Positions 12,744-24,889 are shown, counted from the stretch's first letter. The stretch: 64,000 nt of DNA from Peronospora farinosa (GCA_947646735.1 CANTFK010000024.1:248001-312000); one strand, 5' to 3'. Made by a program: numbers and translations. The notes: generated by a model from the letters alone, not told the origin.

Positions 12744-13348
12744 TGTAGACGGTCACTTCAAAAGAAGCTGCCACGTACTACGCAAGCACACCTTCAAGTT
12801 GCGTGTGGAAGCGGTTAAATCTTCTTACATCCGCGTGCGGTGGTGGTGGTGGCGTTGGTCGGTCGCTTTTGTCGCAGAACCAATCTTTTGCCGGCCGCTT
12901 TGAGCGGACCGCGCAACGAACAACTAAGGAGTACCTCACTTACGTCACACCGAAGCTTATCAAGCTTCTCGTGCGCAGTGGGCAATAGTTAGTAAATTCA
13001 AGACTGACTTATATTTAATAGATTTTAAACTATATATAAGATTAACTACTGATGGGCTAATTATGCAAAGATCGGATACGCGTCTCTTTAGAAGCGTGTC
13101 CTTACGTGCGAGCTTAAAATATATTTGAGCTCGATGATGAAGTCTGTTCGAAGCGTCGCCATGACGCCTAGTCCCAACTGGCGTCATCGCCGTTGAATGT
13201 GAATCCATCCATGGATATCACATTCACGAGGATGGGTCACATTGATGTGCCACACCCAACTGGCAGGCCTAAGGTACCTCGTACCTTTTTAGGCCTGCCC
13301 GCTAAGTATTCGATACTTAACAATTCGTGTAAAATTTAGCCCGTTACA
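12744..13348 (-). repeat. 5' LTR of A1
   Basis: About 605 bp, reading TGTAACGGGC at 13,348 to GACCGTCTACA at 12,744 on the minus strand. Its U3 start belongs to the TGTAACGGGC subtype, like the 5' LTR of A2, and not to the TGTAATGAGC subtype seen in its own 3' LTR. Confidence 0.85.
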
Positions 13349-13730
13349 CACTTGGATCTTAGAAACTTGACAACTGTCACACACGGTCTTTTTAACACCA
13401 TGGATATCACATTCACGAGGGTGGGTCACATTGATGTGCCGCACCAAAGTGGCAGGCTTTAGGTACCTCGTACCTTTTTAGGCCTGCCTGTTTAGTATTC
13501 GATACTTAACAATTCGTGTAAAATTTAACCCGTTACACACTTGGATCTTAGAAACCTGCACAACTGTCACACACGGCCTTTTTATCACCATGGGTATCAC
13601 ATTCACGAGGGTGGGTCACATTTATGTGCCGCACCCAAGTGGGAGGTTTAAGGTCCCACGTATCCTTTTAGACCTCTCGGTTAAGTATCATATACAGTAA
13701 GTAAAGTATTCGTGTAACTATCGACCCGTT
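13349..13730 (-). repeat. two further tandem copies of the LTR outer end
   Basis: Beyond the outer end of the A1 LTR, a 189-bp unit beginning CACTTGGATCTTAGAAAC and ending in CCGTTACA is repeated: 13,349-13,537 and 13,538 to about 13,730, the second more diverged. Each unit includes the outer U3 portion of the LTR (CATGGATATCACATTCACGAGG through the TTTAGGCCTGCC hairpin to the terminal TTACA) plus about 45 bp that is not in the LTR. Confidence 0.8.
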
Positions 13731-14380
13731 ACATAAGGTGGATTACCTAGTTTATCAGATTTCACATGCAGGTTGGGGTCTTATATAAAAGATTTAGGAG
13801 CGCTGCAATGTTATCCGTTTCCTCAGAAAATGCAGTCGTTTCTAAAAAGCTTGAATTAGCGGTCGATTAATTCATTATTTTGCAATTTATGTATCAGTGC
13901 TCTATGACTTACGGGAAGCGAGATTCAACGAGATCGCTCGCTAGGAACGTGAATGCATAGACCTCTACTGTAAGAGATGGTGAGGATCGCCACTTTCAAG
14001 AAAATATGATAATGATCCAGACTCGAGATCGGGGGTGGGCGATGTGTTTCATTCCGCCTGAAGAGTGAACGCAATTTAGAAGGTCGGACTCGCTAGAAGA
14101 AAGCATTGATCGCATTCACTTTGTTGAAAGACAAGTTCGCTATTACCTTAATTCCTCAAGTATTTCGATCCATATCGACATCCATTAATTGGCCAAGCAT
14201 ATGAATGGACTCGATGCCCATAATTATTTGTGAATTTACGCTAAAGTGCGCAAGTGGAAAGACGAAACAAGGATCGATCACAGCAGAGTAAGACCGTTTG
14301 GCGAGTCTAAAGCCAAGTTGGATACCCTCCGAGGCTGCCGTCAACTATAAAACCTCGTCTTCATTTTTTAATTGGATGTC
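13731..14380. other. no supported feature
   Basis: About 650 bp between the LTR debris and the duplicated block. One 62-codon minus frame (14,156-14,344) has no recognisable feature. Nothing else is evident. Confidence 0.4.
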
Positions 14381-15300
14381 ACCCATTTCCCGCAGTGACC
14401 GAAGAAGGTCAGACCAGCTCTATTCGTAAGTCTACCGGAACATACGGTGGCTGTAAGGGATATGACCGGGCTATAGCGTACACACTCTACTTCTCAAAAG
14501 ACAAACATTCTAGTGTACGACTGGTGTCCGTCACGCCTGGCAGGTTGCTGTCGTGTTTCTCAACAGCCGTAATATGACATTGGACCTCAGGGCTGTGTCG
14601 GTGTCGAGCCACGGAGGATTGAAGATACAGGTTCCTCCTAGTGCCGACACACTGAACAGTACGAATGTGAAAGTCACCTACGGGACCCACTCTCTTGAAA
14701 GCGGACAGGCATGCACTCGAATTCAACACTTCCGAGCAAGGTGAGTCTCAGGACCTGATCACGTGGGAGCAGCTTACACATGTGGTCAAGTGCGCCTCAA
14801 TTAATACGGTGTGGAACGGTAAGTAGTTATGGATATGTTCGTTGCTTCTGAAATCATTCTTAGAAGCGCAAGATAGAAAAAGACAGAAGTGTGTTGGTTA
14901 TGCAGCTAGTATACATCGTACGAAAATACAGCATTCTATCTTGTACTTACGCTTCTACTACGAATCGTTTTCGCTTGCTCATAAAAGGTTGTAAACTAGC
15001 TACCATCACAGTGACGAGTCTTCAGAGCGACTTAACTCGCTTTAGACAAGCACTTGATCAAAAAATCAATCGACTCATCGATCGTTGGAAGCTGACACAA
15101 AGTGTTTAATACAGCAGAGTTCTGGACGGTGTCAGCGATGCGTTTAGGTAGGACAACTCCGAGACCCTCGCCTACTTTGCACGCGGCTAGCATGTCATTG
15201 TTGAAGTGGTGCTCTTTACGACCGGCGAGAAGGTGAAACAATTGCAGAAACAGACTTCCCTGTTGTATGCAAAGGTGTTGCAAGCCGCTGTTTCTTGTCT
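14381..15300 (-). repeat. duplicated block D1 (inverted copy of 54,675-56,116)
   Basis: Read on the minus strand this block matches 54,675-56,116 on the plus strand, including the Myb pseudogene tail, about 640 bp downstream of it and the end motif CACTGCGGGAAATGGGTGAC. This copy is shorter because two internal pieces of the Myb gene have been lost. Similarity stops at GGGTGAC, where the other copy continues into an LTR fragment. Confidence 0.85.
15115..15283 (-). pseudogene. Myb-related gene, deletion derivative
   Basis: The minus-strand frame carries the C-terminal signature found at 55,474 and upstream (ADTVQNSAVLNT, LPTIDESIDFLIKCLS), joined to two short upstream pieces of the same gene. 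The whole Myb DNA-binding domain and the stretch between IDLPNR and SIADT in the other copy are missing. It cannot encode a working DNA-binding protein. Confidence 0.8.
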
Positions 15301-15527
15301 GCTAGCTCCACCACCCGTCACGAAAAATCGTGGTGTCCGAAAAAAGAGTTTGACGAGTTTAGCTCGACATATAGCCGATATCTCGCTGGTTCTAAATTTT
15401 TGAGCCTGTTGTTCGAGCACATGACGGCCGTTAACATGATTTCAAGTGAACTATTAAGTTAAAATATTGCAGGTTTCTTTATCATTCCTATTGGATCCAG
15501 TTTGATAGTATTCACAACGTCCAGCTT
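15301..15527. other. spacer
   Basis: Spacer between the duplicated block and the stop of the VPS9 gene; it presumably holds the 3' untranslated region of the VPS9 gene. No motif was identified. Confidence 0.3.
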
Positions 15528-17653
15528 CTATGCCTGTTCGTGCGTGCAACCTATTAGATCAGGAACACTCAGCTCTGCAGTTGAGCTTCTAGACACTGCA
15601 TCAAAGAACTCGTCCTCGTCGTCTTTTGTTTCGTCAACTGCTTCACTTTTGTCTCCATTAAAACATAGTTCCAGCTCCACCGCATGCCCACTTGGCAGAT
15701 CAACAGCTGCGATTACCTGGATGGCCGCTTGGAACGTGGTCAGGACATAACCCTCGACACCTTTACCCCCTCCATTCGTAAAAAACGATATGAAAGCAAT
15801 TTCAGCCACCAAATCCGTATCGGTACGACACACCCGCGGAGATTGAACCAGGAACGCGCATAAGATGGGAATCAACATGTCTGTGTTAGACGCTGACTGG
15901 TGTAGCTTTTCGGCGAAACAGCAAATACTCCGGAAAGCATCGCAGAGAAGCACCAACTTTAACAACGGAGAAGACGTCTCTTGCATCATGGCAACCATTT
16001 TCGTTTCGGCTTTCTGTAGATCTTCCGCCAGCATAGTGTGTTGAGAATAGCTACTATTACCACCTTGATTCTGAAATCGTTGTTGGAGTAGTGCGGACGA
16101 GTGATACTTTTGCTCACGTCGAATATCCCTCAGGTTGTTAGCAAACGCAGTCTCTGCATCCTTGAACGCATGCTGAAACTCGCTAAACACCATTGCATGG
16201 ACGTCGTCGTAAATGATACGCTCGACAGCAAGGGTGCAGCTGCTTACGGATTGAATGGTGCTTGCCAAACTTGGAAAGCACTGTAATGTCGCGCCCAGCA
16301 CGTGCGCGATGTACATTTTGGTATCGTGGAGAGTATCTTTTGCCAATGTACGAGCTCCAACTGTTTTGTCAGAGCTTGCTTTTCCAGTAAAGCTTCGTCG
16401 CCTCAGTTTCTTTCGATGTCTATCAGTAAAGCGCTTACGAAAAGCCTCACAGAGTTGAACATTCATTTGCCCAAGAAGTTCACCGGGTGAAGCAAAAATG
16501 CTAAATAGGAAACGGTACACTTCATCATCATCTGGTATGGTATCCATTAACACCACAATTCCTTCGTCACTTGATAAAGCATTCATGGAAGCATCCTCGC
16601 TCTTGTCACAGCGATCCACTTGGCAATGTTGAGAATTGGATGACTGAAATCGGCGAAGGAACTCGGCATCCTTCCGACAAGCTTCGTCCGACGGCGCGCT
16701 GGTATAGTTTTTCTTACAATTCCAGCAGATCTCCATCGCCCACTCGCCCTTCCTTAGCCTTTCTCTTCTGCGCTGTGATGTCTTCACTTTGTTCTGATGC
16801 GTAACAGTAGCTGCTGCCGCTGCACTTGCCGTAAGTCCAATCCCCGCCATCATCGTTTCTGTACCTACACTTGCAAGCAGCATATTCAATCCAGCCATAA
16901 CTCCTGCCGCAGGACCCATAGCAATAGCCCCAACCACGCCACCAGCAGCTAGTAACGGAGCCAGCCTTTTCACAAACTTTGACGCTGTCTGTAATTCCTG
17001 TTGCTTTTGCGTTGCTCCTTGATTTACGAATGCTACAGAACTAGCTCCAACATCAGCGACACTGCTACTGTTTAGTTCCTCAATTAGCGTAGCCAATGTG
17101 AATGTCTCTGTTTTTGCTCCAACATATTTTTTTCAATCTTGAGCTCCGTATTTCTCGGTATTTCCTCAAGAGGTAATGACAGCAATGCATCGTTCGATGG
17201 CAGAGCTTGACAACACATTGGCATGAGAGTTTTGTGGCCTCTACAATTGCGATGAGAGTGCGAGAAACTGGCGCATTCTCTGTGTATGAAATCGCCACAG
17301 TTTAAACACTGACAAATTCCACAATTTGATACTTTAGGAAGTACAAAAGAAGCTCCAAAAGCAGTGAGTTTCCGTCTTCTAGAGGGACTGGTCTTATAAA
17401 TAAACAAAAGACGATCGTGACAAAGTAAACAGACTCGATAGAAGAGCAGACTACGGTCTACAGTTGATAGTAGATGGAGCGGCACGGGTGAGAAGCTATG
17501 ACTGTGCCAAGGGTCAGAGAAGGAACCAGCCGTGTTACGGAGATAATCACTGGTAGTAAATGATATTACAGAGGTAACAAGTGGTGTAAGACGCGTCACG
17601 ATGAAGAGATTTCCAGTGGGGAAGACGTACCTGAGTGCTCCGTGCATTGGCAT
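15528..17653 (-). CDS. VPS9-domain protein (probable Rab5-type GEF), frame broken at an A7 run
   Basis: VPS9 domains catalyse GDP/GTP exchange on Rab5-family GTPases at endosomes. The downstream frame (15,528-17,096) gives about 520 aa: an Ala/Gly-rich hydrophobic segment (45-97), a CWNCKKN zinc-like pair (124-130), a basic stretch (105-117), and a VPS9 domain at about 376-463. It retains the key DMLIP aspartate (406) and EGYVLTTFQAA tyrosine (450). The upstream frame (17,084-17,653) carries a possible PH-like strand region and a half C1-like zinc finger with CLNCGDFIHREC spacing. The two frames overlap and differ by one base. A run of seven A near 17,130 is the likely point: one more A would join them into a protein of about 710 aa. 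This is either a recent null allele or a base-calling error. A possible first exon lies upstream (see 17,654-18,531). Confidence 0.75.
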
Positions 17654-18531
17654 AGCCTAGGAAATAGTAAAAACGCTAAAAAAGTAATAACGTTTTGTGC
17701 AAAACGAACTTAGGCAGGTGAGAAAAAGTCAGCTTTTGTCTATGACTTTGTCGTTATTAAATAAGCTGTCGTTATGAGTTGCACTACTTCAATGGTCAAT
17801 GTCGGGTCAGCTGCCTGTTCTACTCGACGACGTGGTGGTCATTGCCAGGTCCTTTATTAAATTAGATACATTGCATAGTAATGTGCACACGCACTGTCAA
17901 TAATGTCGCCGCTCTCAGCAGCTCGATCAGAAAAGGAGAAAAAAGAGTCGTCGTAGTCCGACAGTCCATAACAGCGTCTGTTTGCGGTACTCGAGGCCAT
18001 GCTGAGGTAAATATTAGCTAAGACAAATGCTGAATTCTGGTGCAGCTCTTCCTGAAAGTTTTTATGTTGCTGCTCGACTGCTAGAAGCGAAATGCCAACC
18101 TTATACGGCAACTGTAACAGAGCTACGCAGCGCTTAAGTCAGAGGAAGACCGTAAGGGCTGAAAGATTTAAAGAGTTAGTTAAAGGACAGATGAATGCCA
18201 CCAAGTTCTATGGAACTAATTAAACGACTACGAAGTCTACCCATTCTATGGAATTTAGGAGGGACTTCTAGTCAACAAGCAATAAGCTTAAGGATTTAGA
18301 TAACCAACGCAGAGAGTGCAAGAACAAGCTAGGAGCTTTAAGGGTCAAGTATCAAACGCACAAAGTGCACAAGATAAGCAAGCCAATACAGGCTGATCTC
18401 AATGACTCAAAATGAAAAATGATTTTAGTATGCATTACGATCTTTAAGAATAAACGTACCCAACCATAGATCCATTCCAATAATAGTTAACATAATAGTA
18501 ATTATACTATGCAGGCTTCTTTACTGAATGA
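17654..18531. other. upstream region of VPS9 gene with a possible first exon
   Basis: On the minus strand, TTTCCTAG ends just before the ATG at 17,653 and resembles a splice acceptor. Upstream, a frame at 17,857-18,111 contains an internal ATG followed by an acidic, Ser/Phe-rich sequence (SDYDDSFFSFSDRAAESGD) that looks protein-like and could be a first exon. No donor is clearly best, so I do not join it. From 18,120 to 18,531 I see no gene. Confidence 0.35.
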
Positions 18532-19135
18532 TGTAACGGGCTAAAGTTACACGGATCGTTAAGTATCGAATACTTAGCGGGCAGGCCTAAAAAGGTACGA
18601 GGTACCTTAGGCCTGCCACTTGGGTGTGGCACATCAATGTGACCCACCCTCGTGAATGTGATATCCATGGATGGATTCACATTCAACGAAGATGACGCCA
18701 GTTGGGACTAGGTGTCATGGCGACGCTTCGAACAGACTTCATCAGCGAGCTTAAATATATTTTAAGCTCGCACGTAAGGACACGCTTCTAAAGAGACGCG
18801 TATCCGATCTTTTTTGCATAATTAGCCCATCAGTAGTTAATCTAAAATGTAATTTAATATCTATTAAATATAAGTCAGTCTTAAATTTACTAACTATTGT
18901 CCACTGCGCACAAGAAGCTTGATAAGCTTCTGTGTGACGTAAGTGAGGTACTCCTTAGTTGTTCGTTGCGCGTACCGCTCTAAGCGGCCGGCAAAAGATT
19001 GGATTATGCGCTTTAAGCGACCGACCAACGCAACCACCCTCGCACTCGGATGTAAGACGGTCTGAACACTTCCTCACGCTCCTTGAAGGTGTGTGCTAGT
19101 AGCACGAGGCAGCTTCGAAGAAGTGCCCGTCTACA
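18532..19135 (+). repeat. 5' LTR of A2
   Basis: 604 bp, TGTAACGGGC to GCCCGTCTACA. It contains a nested hairpin with 11-bp arms (18,580-18,590 and 18,607-18,617) enclosing a second 5-bp stem, and a 9-bp-arm inverted repeat TGAATGTGA/TCACATTCA (18,653-18,661 and 18,677-18,685). Preceding bases are AATGA; no matching target copy can be assigned because the tandem's far end is truncated. Confidence 0.85.
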
Positions 19136-19155
19136 CTTGGTAGCACTAGTAGTCC
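19136..19155 (+). other. primer-binding site of A2
   Basis: CTTGGTAGCACTAGTAGTCC directly follows the LTR. The TGGTAGCACT core and the trailing TAGTCC are shared with A3 (25,688-25,707) and with the unrelated element B (28,854-28,874). Confidence 0.65.
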
Positions 19156-19191
19156 TTCCCACGGCCCGTCTCTCTGAGCGTGCGTGTGGAC

Positions 19192-20186
19192 ATGGATGTC
19201 CCTCAACGCGGATTGAGGTGATTTTCCTCACCTCTTCCAACATCTTAGGGAGTTGGCAGAGCATATGGCGCAGGGACTTGGTGAACGAGCCCTGGCCAAC
19301 CTCTTGCATTGTCCTCCTTAGCAACATGTTGCTCAGATGGAGCAATTTGAGGCGTTTGTGCTCAGAAAGCGTAGAAACGCGTCCGAGGTACCAGCAAAGC
19401 TACGGCTGAGTCCATCAGTAAGACTCAGGATGAGCTTTTGCGTGAGCAAGCTCGGAAGGATGCGCTCAACAGAACTGTTGAGACGATCTCGGCCCGGCCT
19501 GTTCAACCGAGGCCCATTCGGATGGACCTTCCGAAGTTTGATGGGACTGCCCCGCATACATTTGTCTACTGGCTTTTAGCCGTGGAGAAATGCGGTATGG
19601 CGCATTTCATCGAAGACGACACCAGAATGGTGTCGTATGCCATGTCAAATTTGCGTGGCAAAGCGTCAGAGTGGGCATACTCTGCGCTGTTGGCTAATGC
19701 TGATGCATTTCCATCATGGGCGAAAGTCAAAGATTCGTGTCATGTATCAGCCGCCTCACAATGAAGTATTACTTCAGGCGCGCTTCTTTTGGAGCACGAC
19801 AGGCGAAATGATCTCTTTAAGAGTATGTGCAGGAAATGAGTTCGCTGTCTGCTTCCATTAATGGGGAACCGATACCGAAATGTATTAAGGTGACCACGTT
19901 CATGAATGGACTTAGGCACGGCCCATCGCGTCAGGCCCTTTTTAGAAAGGTGCAAAAGACGATGGAGGAGGCAATTGAAATTGTAATGGTTGAGGATCAA
20001 TCCTACAACAGCGGCTCGGCGACAACTTCTTATAAGCCGTCAGCCGAGAGGTCAGATGCTAATTCAATGGAGTTAGGAAATGCGGACGTGGTCTGCTACA
20101 AGTGCGGCACTATAGGCCATATGATGGCTCGCTGCTATGCCGAACTTTCTGATGGGTCTAAGGCAGCCAGCAAGAAGGCTCCCTAA
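19192..20186 (+). pseudogene. A2 gag, broken
   Basis: Capsid segment 19,438-19,764 and nucleocapsid segment with CYKCGTIGHMMARC (19,827-20,186). Breaks: an early frameshift just after the ATG region, an in-frame TAG where A4 reads through (CPP-stop-QHVAQ near 19,319), a shift after NASEVPAK, and another between the capsid and nucleocapsid parts. Several hairpin-forming inverted repeats fall inside the coding sequence (19,465-19,482; 19,587-19,608; 19,616-19,636). Confidence 0.85.
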
Positions 20187-23100
20187 CCGAAGGGAGGTGC
20201 GAAAAATCATCGTGCACCGAGCATGGGTTCAGCACCTGCCCAAGATGGGTCGGGAAATGTGGGAGCTCAGTAGGGACATGATGTCTTCTACTGTCGCGAA
20301 TTCTGAAGCTACCCCTATGTTCATAGTTATCGAACAAATGGGTAGCATAGTCCCTGAGGTTCCGAAAGGTCGGACCTCAACCCTTTTGGTCTATAGCGCT
20401 CGAGTACGAGGCTATGACCAAGTGATGACCCTTCTCGTTGATTCGGGTGCATCACAGAATTTTGTGAGACTCGCAGCTTTAAAAAAGAGTCTGGCGAGTT
20501 ATGAGTCGCTTTGCCAGGATTGCAAGCGAGAAGAGGAGACCGTTCGTTTAGCGAACGGCTCTCTCGTAAAATCAGAGGGAGTTCAAGTTGAACTCTCCTT
20601 CGGCTTTAGTGACTTCTCTTGTAAAGAAAAGTTCACAGTGCTCGGTATAGAGAGTCCGTATGACCACATCCTAGGCATGCCTTGGTTGGATAAACACCAA
20701 ACATGGATTGACTGGCGTATACGCACAGTCGCTAACTCTACGCAAAAAACCGGGAAGGATGTGCGCCTACAAGAGGCTTATGCGATTGATGCTATGTACA
20801 ACACAGTCGATGGTGCAATGACGATATGTCAATTGACACCAGGTATAACCCAGCTCGTTGAGCCTGGAGTAGTTGGAAGTGCCCTGACAGGAAGTCAGTG
20901 ATACAAACTTCTACCCCGCTCGAGGAGACAGGTGTAGTGAATGGAACGATAACAGGTAGTCATGCTTCCAATGGTCCTGCACAGAGCCGAGAGCCTGTGG
21001 CAGTTGATGGTGGGCTGACAGGAAGTCAAGCGCCACAAGAACCGGCACAGAGCTATGAGCCTGGTGCGGTTGGAAGGAGTGTGTTGGCTAATACAGCAAC
21101 GACACCTTCTTCCAGGTCAAAGGTCATGGTGACTCGAAGAACGAGCACCAGACATATAAAGAAGATCAAGGGAACGTCGAAACGAGTGACCCTTGGATCA
21201 TTCTAGGTCCAAGAGGACGGACCTACGAACGAGTTGCTCGAGGTCGTCGAAGACAAGATGCCGGAGGCATCCTCAGTTGAGGTGCTCCAACTTGTCTTGG
21301 AATCTGCCGAGGAGATAGTGAATCTCTCGGAGATGACGTGGGATCTGTTCCTGTCCGACTAAAGGAAGGAAAGATCCACGAGATAGTCGCACCAGTTCCA
21401 GAAGAGAACGTGATGGACTGTTGCTCTTCATCCACAATGGATGAGAGCGTCTTGGAGACCGACAAGAATAAACGGTTTGCTTCTCAAGGATGGGATTTGA
21501 AGGGCAGCCCGTTCTATGGTGTTCTGTGGAAACACCGTAAAGTGTTGCCAGCAGAAGTGCCGATCCGCCTACCGGCCAATAGGGGCATAAGGCACGAGAT
21601 TGACCTGAAGCCTGGCACCAAGTATTGTGTCACCAGGAATTGACCTTTTCCGAAGAAACAAGTCGATTACATCGATGAGTTCTTCGACAAGCGATCCAAG
21701 ACGGGACATGTACGTGAGAGCAAATCGCTTTACTGCAGCCCGACCTTCTGTGTGCGTAAAGCAACAGGTGGATGTATCGTGGTTCATGCTTATAATAAGC
21801 GGAACACGGCCACCATTCCGGCACAAACGCCGATCCCGCGGAAAGATGTCCTGTTGAATTCCATGGGAAAGTCAACTATCTTTTCCGCATTGGATCGGAA
21901 GGATGGCTACTATCAGGTCTCATCAGAGATACTGATGTAGCCAAAACGGCAGTAATCACCCCAAGCAGTATGCTATGGGAGTGGCTTGTGGTGCCACAAG
22001 GGTTGAAAAATGCTCCGGCAACATTCAACCGAGTGGTGGCTCACGTGATGCGTCAGCACCGTGCCTACGCGCCCCATTACTTTGACGATGTATTCGTGCA
22101 TAGTAGGGCGGAGGACGGTCTGAGCGCAATCGAGTCGCACAAGCGTCATTTAGACGCTAAGTTGCAGACTCTGGGTGACGCCCAATTATACGTAAACTTG
22201 CAAAAGTGCGTCATAGGGGTATCCGAGATACCTTTGCTGGACTGCATCGTAGGTGCACATGGTGCACGAGCAGATCCAGAAAAGGTAAAGGCTGTAAAGG
22301 ACTGGCCAGTCCCACGTCATGTGAAGGATCTGCGCCAATTCCTTGGGCTAGCTAATTACTTGCATGAGTACAGCAAGAATTGTGCGGAGCGGACTAAGCC
22401 ATTGTCTGATCTTTCGTGAAAGTATGCAGAATGGACTTAATCAAAGTAGCAAGAAGATGCGTTCACATCAGTGAAGAAATCTCTTGTAAAGGCACCGATC
22501 TTGGCATTGCCAGACGCGAATAAGCTCTTTAGCGTCGTCTGCGATGCAAGCAATTTTGCAATCGGCAGCGCGCTCATGCAAAAGGATGACAACGGCGTTG
22601 ACCGTGTCATATCTTATCAGTCTTTTAAAAGCTGCCGAGTTGAATTAACCTGTGCATGACAAGGAGCTACTTTCAATGAAGTATGCCCTTGTAAAGTTTC
22701 GGGTGCACCTCTTGGGCACCGAACCTTTTGTGGTTTATACGGATCACGCATACTGCGTACCGCTATAAATTTACCGCATCTATCGCCGAGAATGGCGAGA
22801 TGGCTAACATTCTTCTCTGAATTTAATTTCAAAGTTGAATATAAGCCGGGTAAGTAGAATGTCTTGGCTGACGCGTTATCGCGCAGACCAGACTTCGAGG
22901 CAAGACACCAGGAAAGTGTGTCTCGTGCGGAAGCACAAGGTGAGTCGTCAACATTGGCAGCCATGAAGGCCTACCATGTGACGAGCTCAATGGCCTCCGA
23001 TATAAAGGAGTGTTACAGTCAGGACGAACATTGTCGCCTGCTGTTGGATCATTTTAGTGGGCGAAAGTTTACCCTTCCGTCGCACCTAAAAGCGAAGTTA

Positions 23101-24889
23101 AACCACTTTATATACAGTGATGGCCTATTATGGCATCAACTGTCACCCTGTGATCCCTTGAGAATCTATGTCCCTCATGACACATATCTCAAGCTGATGA
23201 TACTTCACGAGTGCCAGAGGCCATGATGCGCCATCTAGTGGGAATTTGGGTCGTGAAAAGACATTCTTACGAGTGTCAGAGGAATGTTGGTGGCCCCACC
23301 TATATTGGTGGGTGGCAAACTATATTCTCTCTTGCGAAGAGTGTCAGCGCATAAAGCCTGCACCTTCGAACAGTGCGCCACCGAAGCCACTGCCGATTTC
23401 AACGGATTGTTGGAAGTCGGTCAGTTTGGACTTCATGTTTGGCTTACCGCCTGACCATAAAGGCAGGAGGGGGCTCGTTGTCTTTGTAGACAGACTGAGC
23501 AAGATGGGGCATGTGGCACCATGTAGCACCAAGATCTCAGGAAAAGAGGCTGCCTTCTTGATTCTGGATCACGTGTACCGGCTACCGGGATGCCCGAGTC
23601 CATAGTATCGGATCCGAATCCGCGTTTTACGTCGGGGTTTTGGCGTCATGTGTTCTAGCTGCTAGGTAGCAAGCTCTACATGTCAACAGCTGATCATCCT
23701 CAAACCGATGGCCAAAAATGGAACGAGCCAATCGAGTCGTGGCAGATGTGTTGCGCACAATAGCGACTCCTAAGGAATGGAGCAAGCAATTGCCATTGGT
23801 GGAGCTACCTATTAATAGAAGCGTTTACACCAGTACTGGTGAAACACCGTTTTACATTAACGGACTGCGTCATCCTCGAACGCCAGTCTCGTTTTTGCGC
23901 AGCCCGAGTATTATTGGGGGAGGGCCCCTCTCTTCGCTCGGTGCAAATGCCAAAGAGGGTCCAAATTACCCTATTGACACTGCCAATTTAGCAGTGATCA
24001 CGACACCTATGGGTTAGGCACGGCAAGAAATGCCAGTGCTCCTTGAAGATGACACTATAGTGTTATCAACAGCGTCAACCTCTTGGAGGCGTCATAGGTG
24101 ACTGGATGCTAAAAGCGTGAGCGAAGCTCAGCGCTTTGTGGATGCGCGATTATCCATCACACGTAAAGTCCGTGACGCGATGGCAAGCAAAAACAATATG
24201 CAGACCAGCATGGTCGCAAAAACAATGATTACTTTAGTGTGGGGGACAAGGTGCTATTAAGTACTGCTACCCTACCTAAACATGCAATCTCTGTACTATC
24301 TGGTGGTACTACTAAACTATTGCCCCGATTCATTGGGCCCTTTACAGTGGTTGAAGAAGTTGGAGACCTAAATTATAGGTTCACAATCCCACCGTATATG
24401 AAGACGCACCCCGTATTTTACGTGGGTCGTCTGAAACGGTATGTTGATCCAGAAGAGATCACATATCCACATCGGTCTAACGAGACCGATGGTGACGTCG
24501 ACTGTGAGTCGAACGTCGCGGCCGATCAGGCGACGAGGAAGACAAGAGGCTCCCCGTATACGAACGAGGCGATAGAGGACTCAGCGATCGAGGAAGACTC
24601 CGCGCTTGACGCGGATCTCTCATCACCAGTTACTCAAACATGTACAAACGGAGCTTCAGGCGGTCATACCCCTGACGGTCCCTCTTCCTCACATCGCGCA
24701 GATCCGAGGTCAGTCGCGAGACTTGACTCTCGAGATCTACCACCTGCCTCTTCAGCGCAGCGGACTCAGCTTGCGACTGAACAGCAGCAGGGTAGGCAGC
24801 CGCGAATAGCTGGGCGTAATCGCCGCTCCTATCGGGCGTTACCTGTGTTGGCGAACTCAGGTGGAAACACACGCGTCTTTGTTGGATAG
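20137..24889 (+). pseudogene. A2 pol, broken
   Basis: Protease with LLVDSGASQNF and ILGMPW is in one continuous frame (20,137-20,901), better preserved than in A1. A linker follows with imperfect repeats around TGSQ/PAQSYEPGAVG (20,898-21,206). RT pieces: 21,338-21,643, 21,752-21,940, and 21,970-22,419 with YFDDVFVHS. RNase H remains lie at 22,471-22,900, integrase at 22,864-24,017, and the integrase C-terminal domain plus low-complexity tail at 24,239-24,889. Near 23,215 a 7-bp insertion (GCCAGAG duplication) breaks the integrase HHCC region; A3 lacks it. The RT stop after YYQVSSEILM is shared with A1. Confidence 0.9.
24630..24872 (-). CDS. antisense ORF a2 of element A2 (coiled coil)
   Basis: An 80-codon minus-strand frame ending in the same heptad-repeat coiled coil as in A1 (AALKRQVVDLESQVSRLTSDL and onward). 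It lies exactly opposite the low-complexity pol tail. Its N-terminal part overlaps ORF a1 in another frame. Compared with A1, the differences keep hydrophobic a/d positions. Confidence 0.45.
   Translation of the reverse strand: MCFHLSSPTQVTPDRSGDYAQLFAAAYPAAVQSQAESAALKRQVVDLESQVSRLTSDLRDVRKRDRQGYDRLKLRLYMFE

Larger units (their letters stand above)
6143..13348 (-). mobile_element. Ty3/gypsy LTR retrotransposon A1 (decayed, full length)
   Basis: A full-length minus-strand copy: 5' LTR at 12,744-13,348, primer-binding site next to it, gag, protease, reverse transcriptase, RNase H, integrase, polypurine tract and 3' LTR at 6143-6742. The gene order PR-RT-RH-IN identifies Ty3/gypsy. Every gene is broken by stops or frameshifts. 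The ends do not show a matching 5-bp target duplication (TTACC on the left, CACTT on the right), so later rearrangement at one end is likely. It lies in inverted orientation to A2, with which it shares many identical lesions. Confidence 0.9.

Noticed and set aside
13349..13353. target-site duplication for A1
   Set aside because: CACTT on the right does not match TTACC on the left, and the right side is tandemly rearranged.
17084..17653. separate small gene upstream of the VPS9 frame
   Set aside because: Frame overlap, orientation, domain logic and the A7 run make it the N-terminal part of the same gene.
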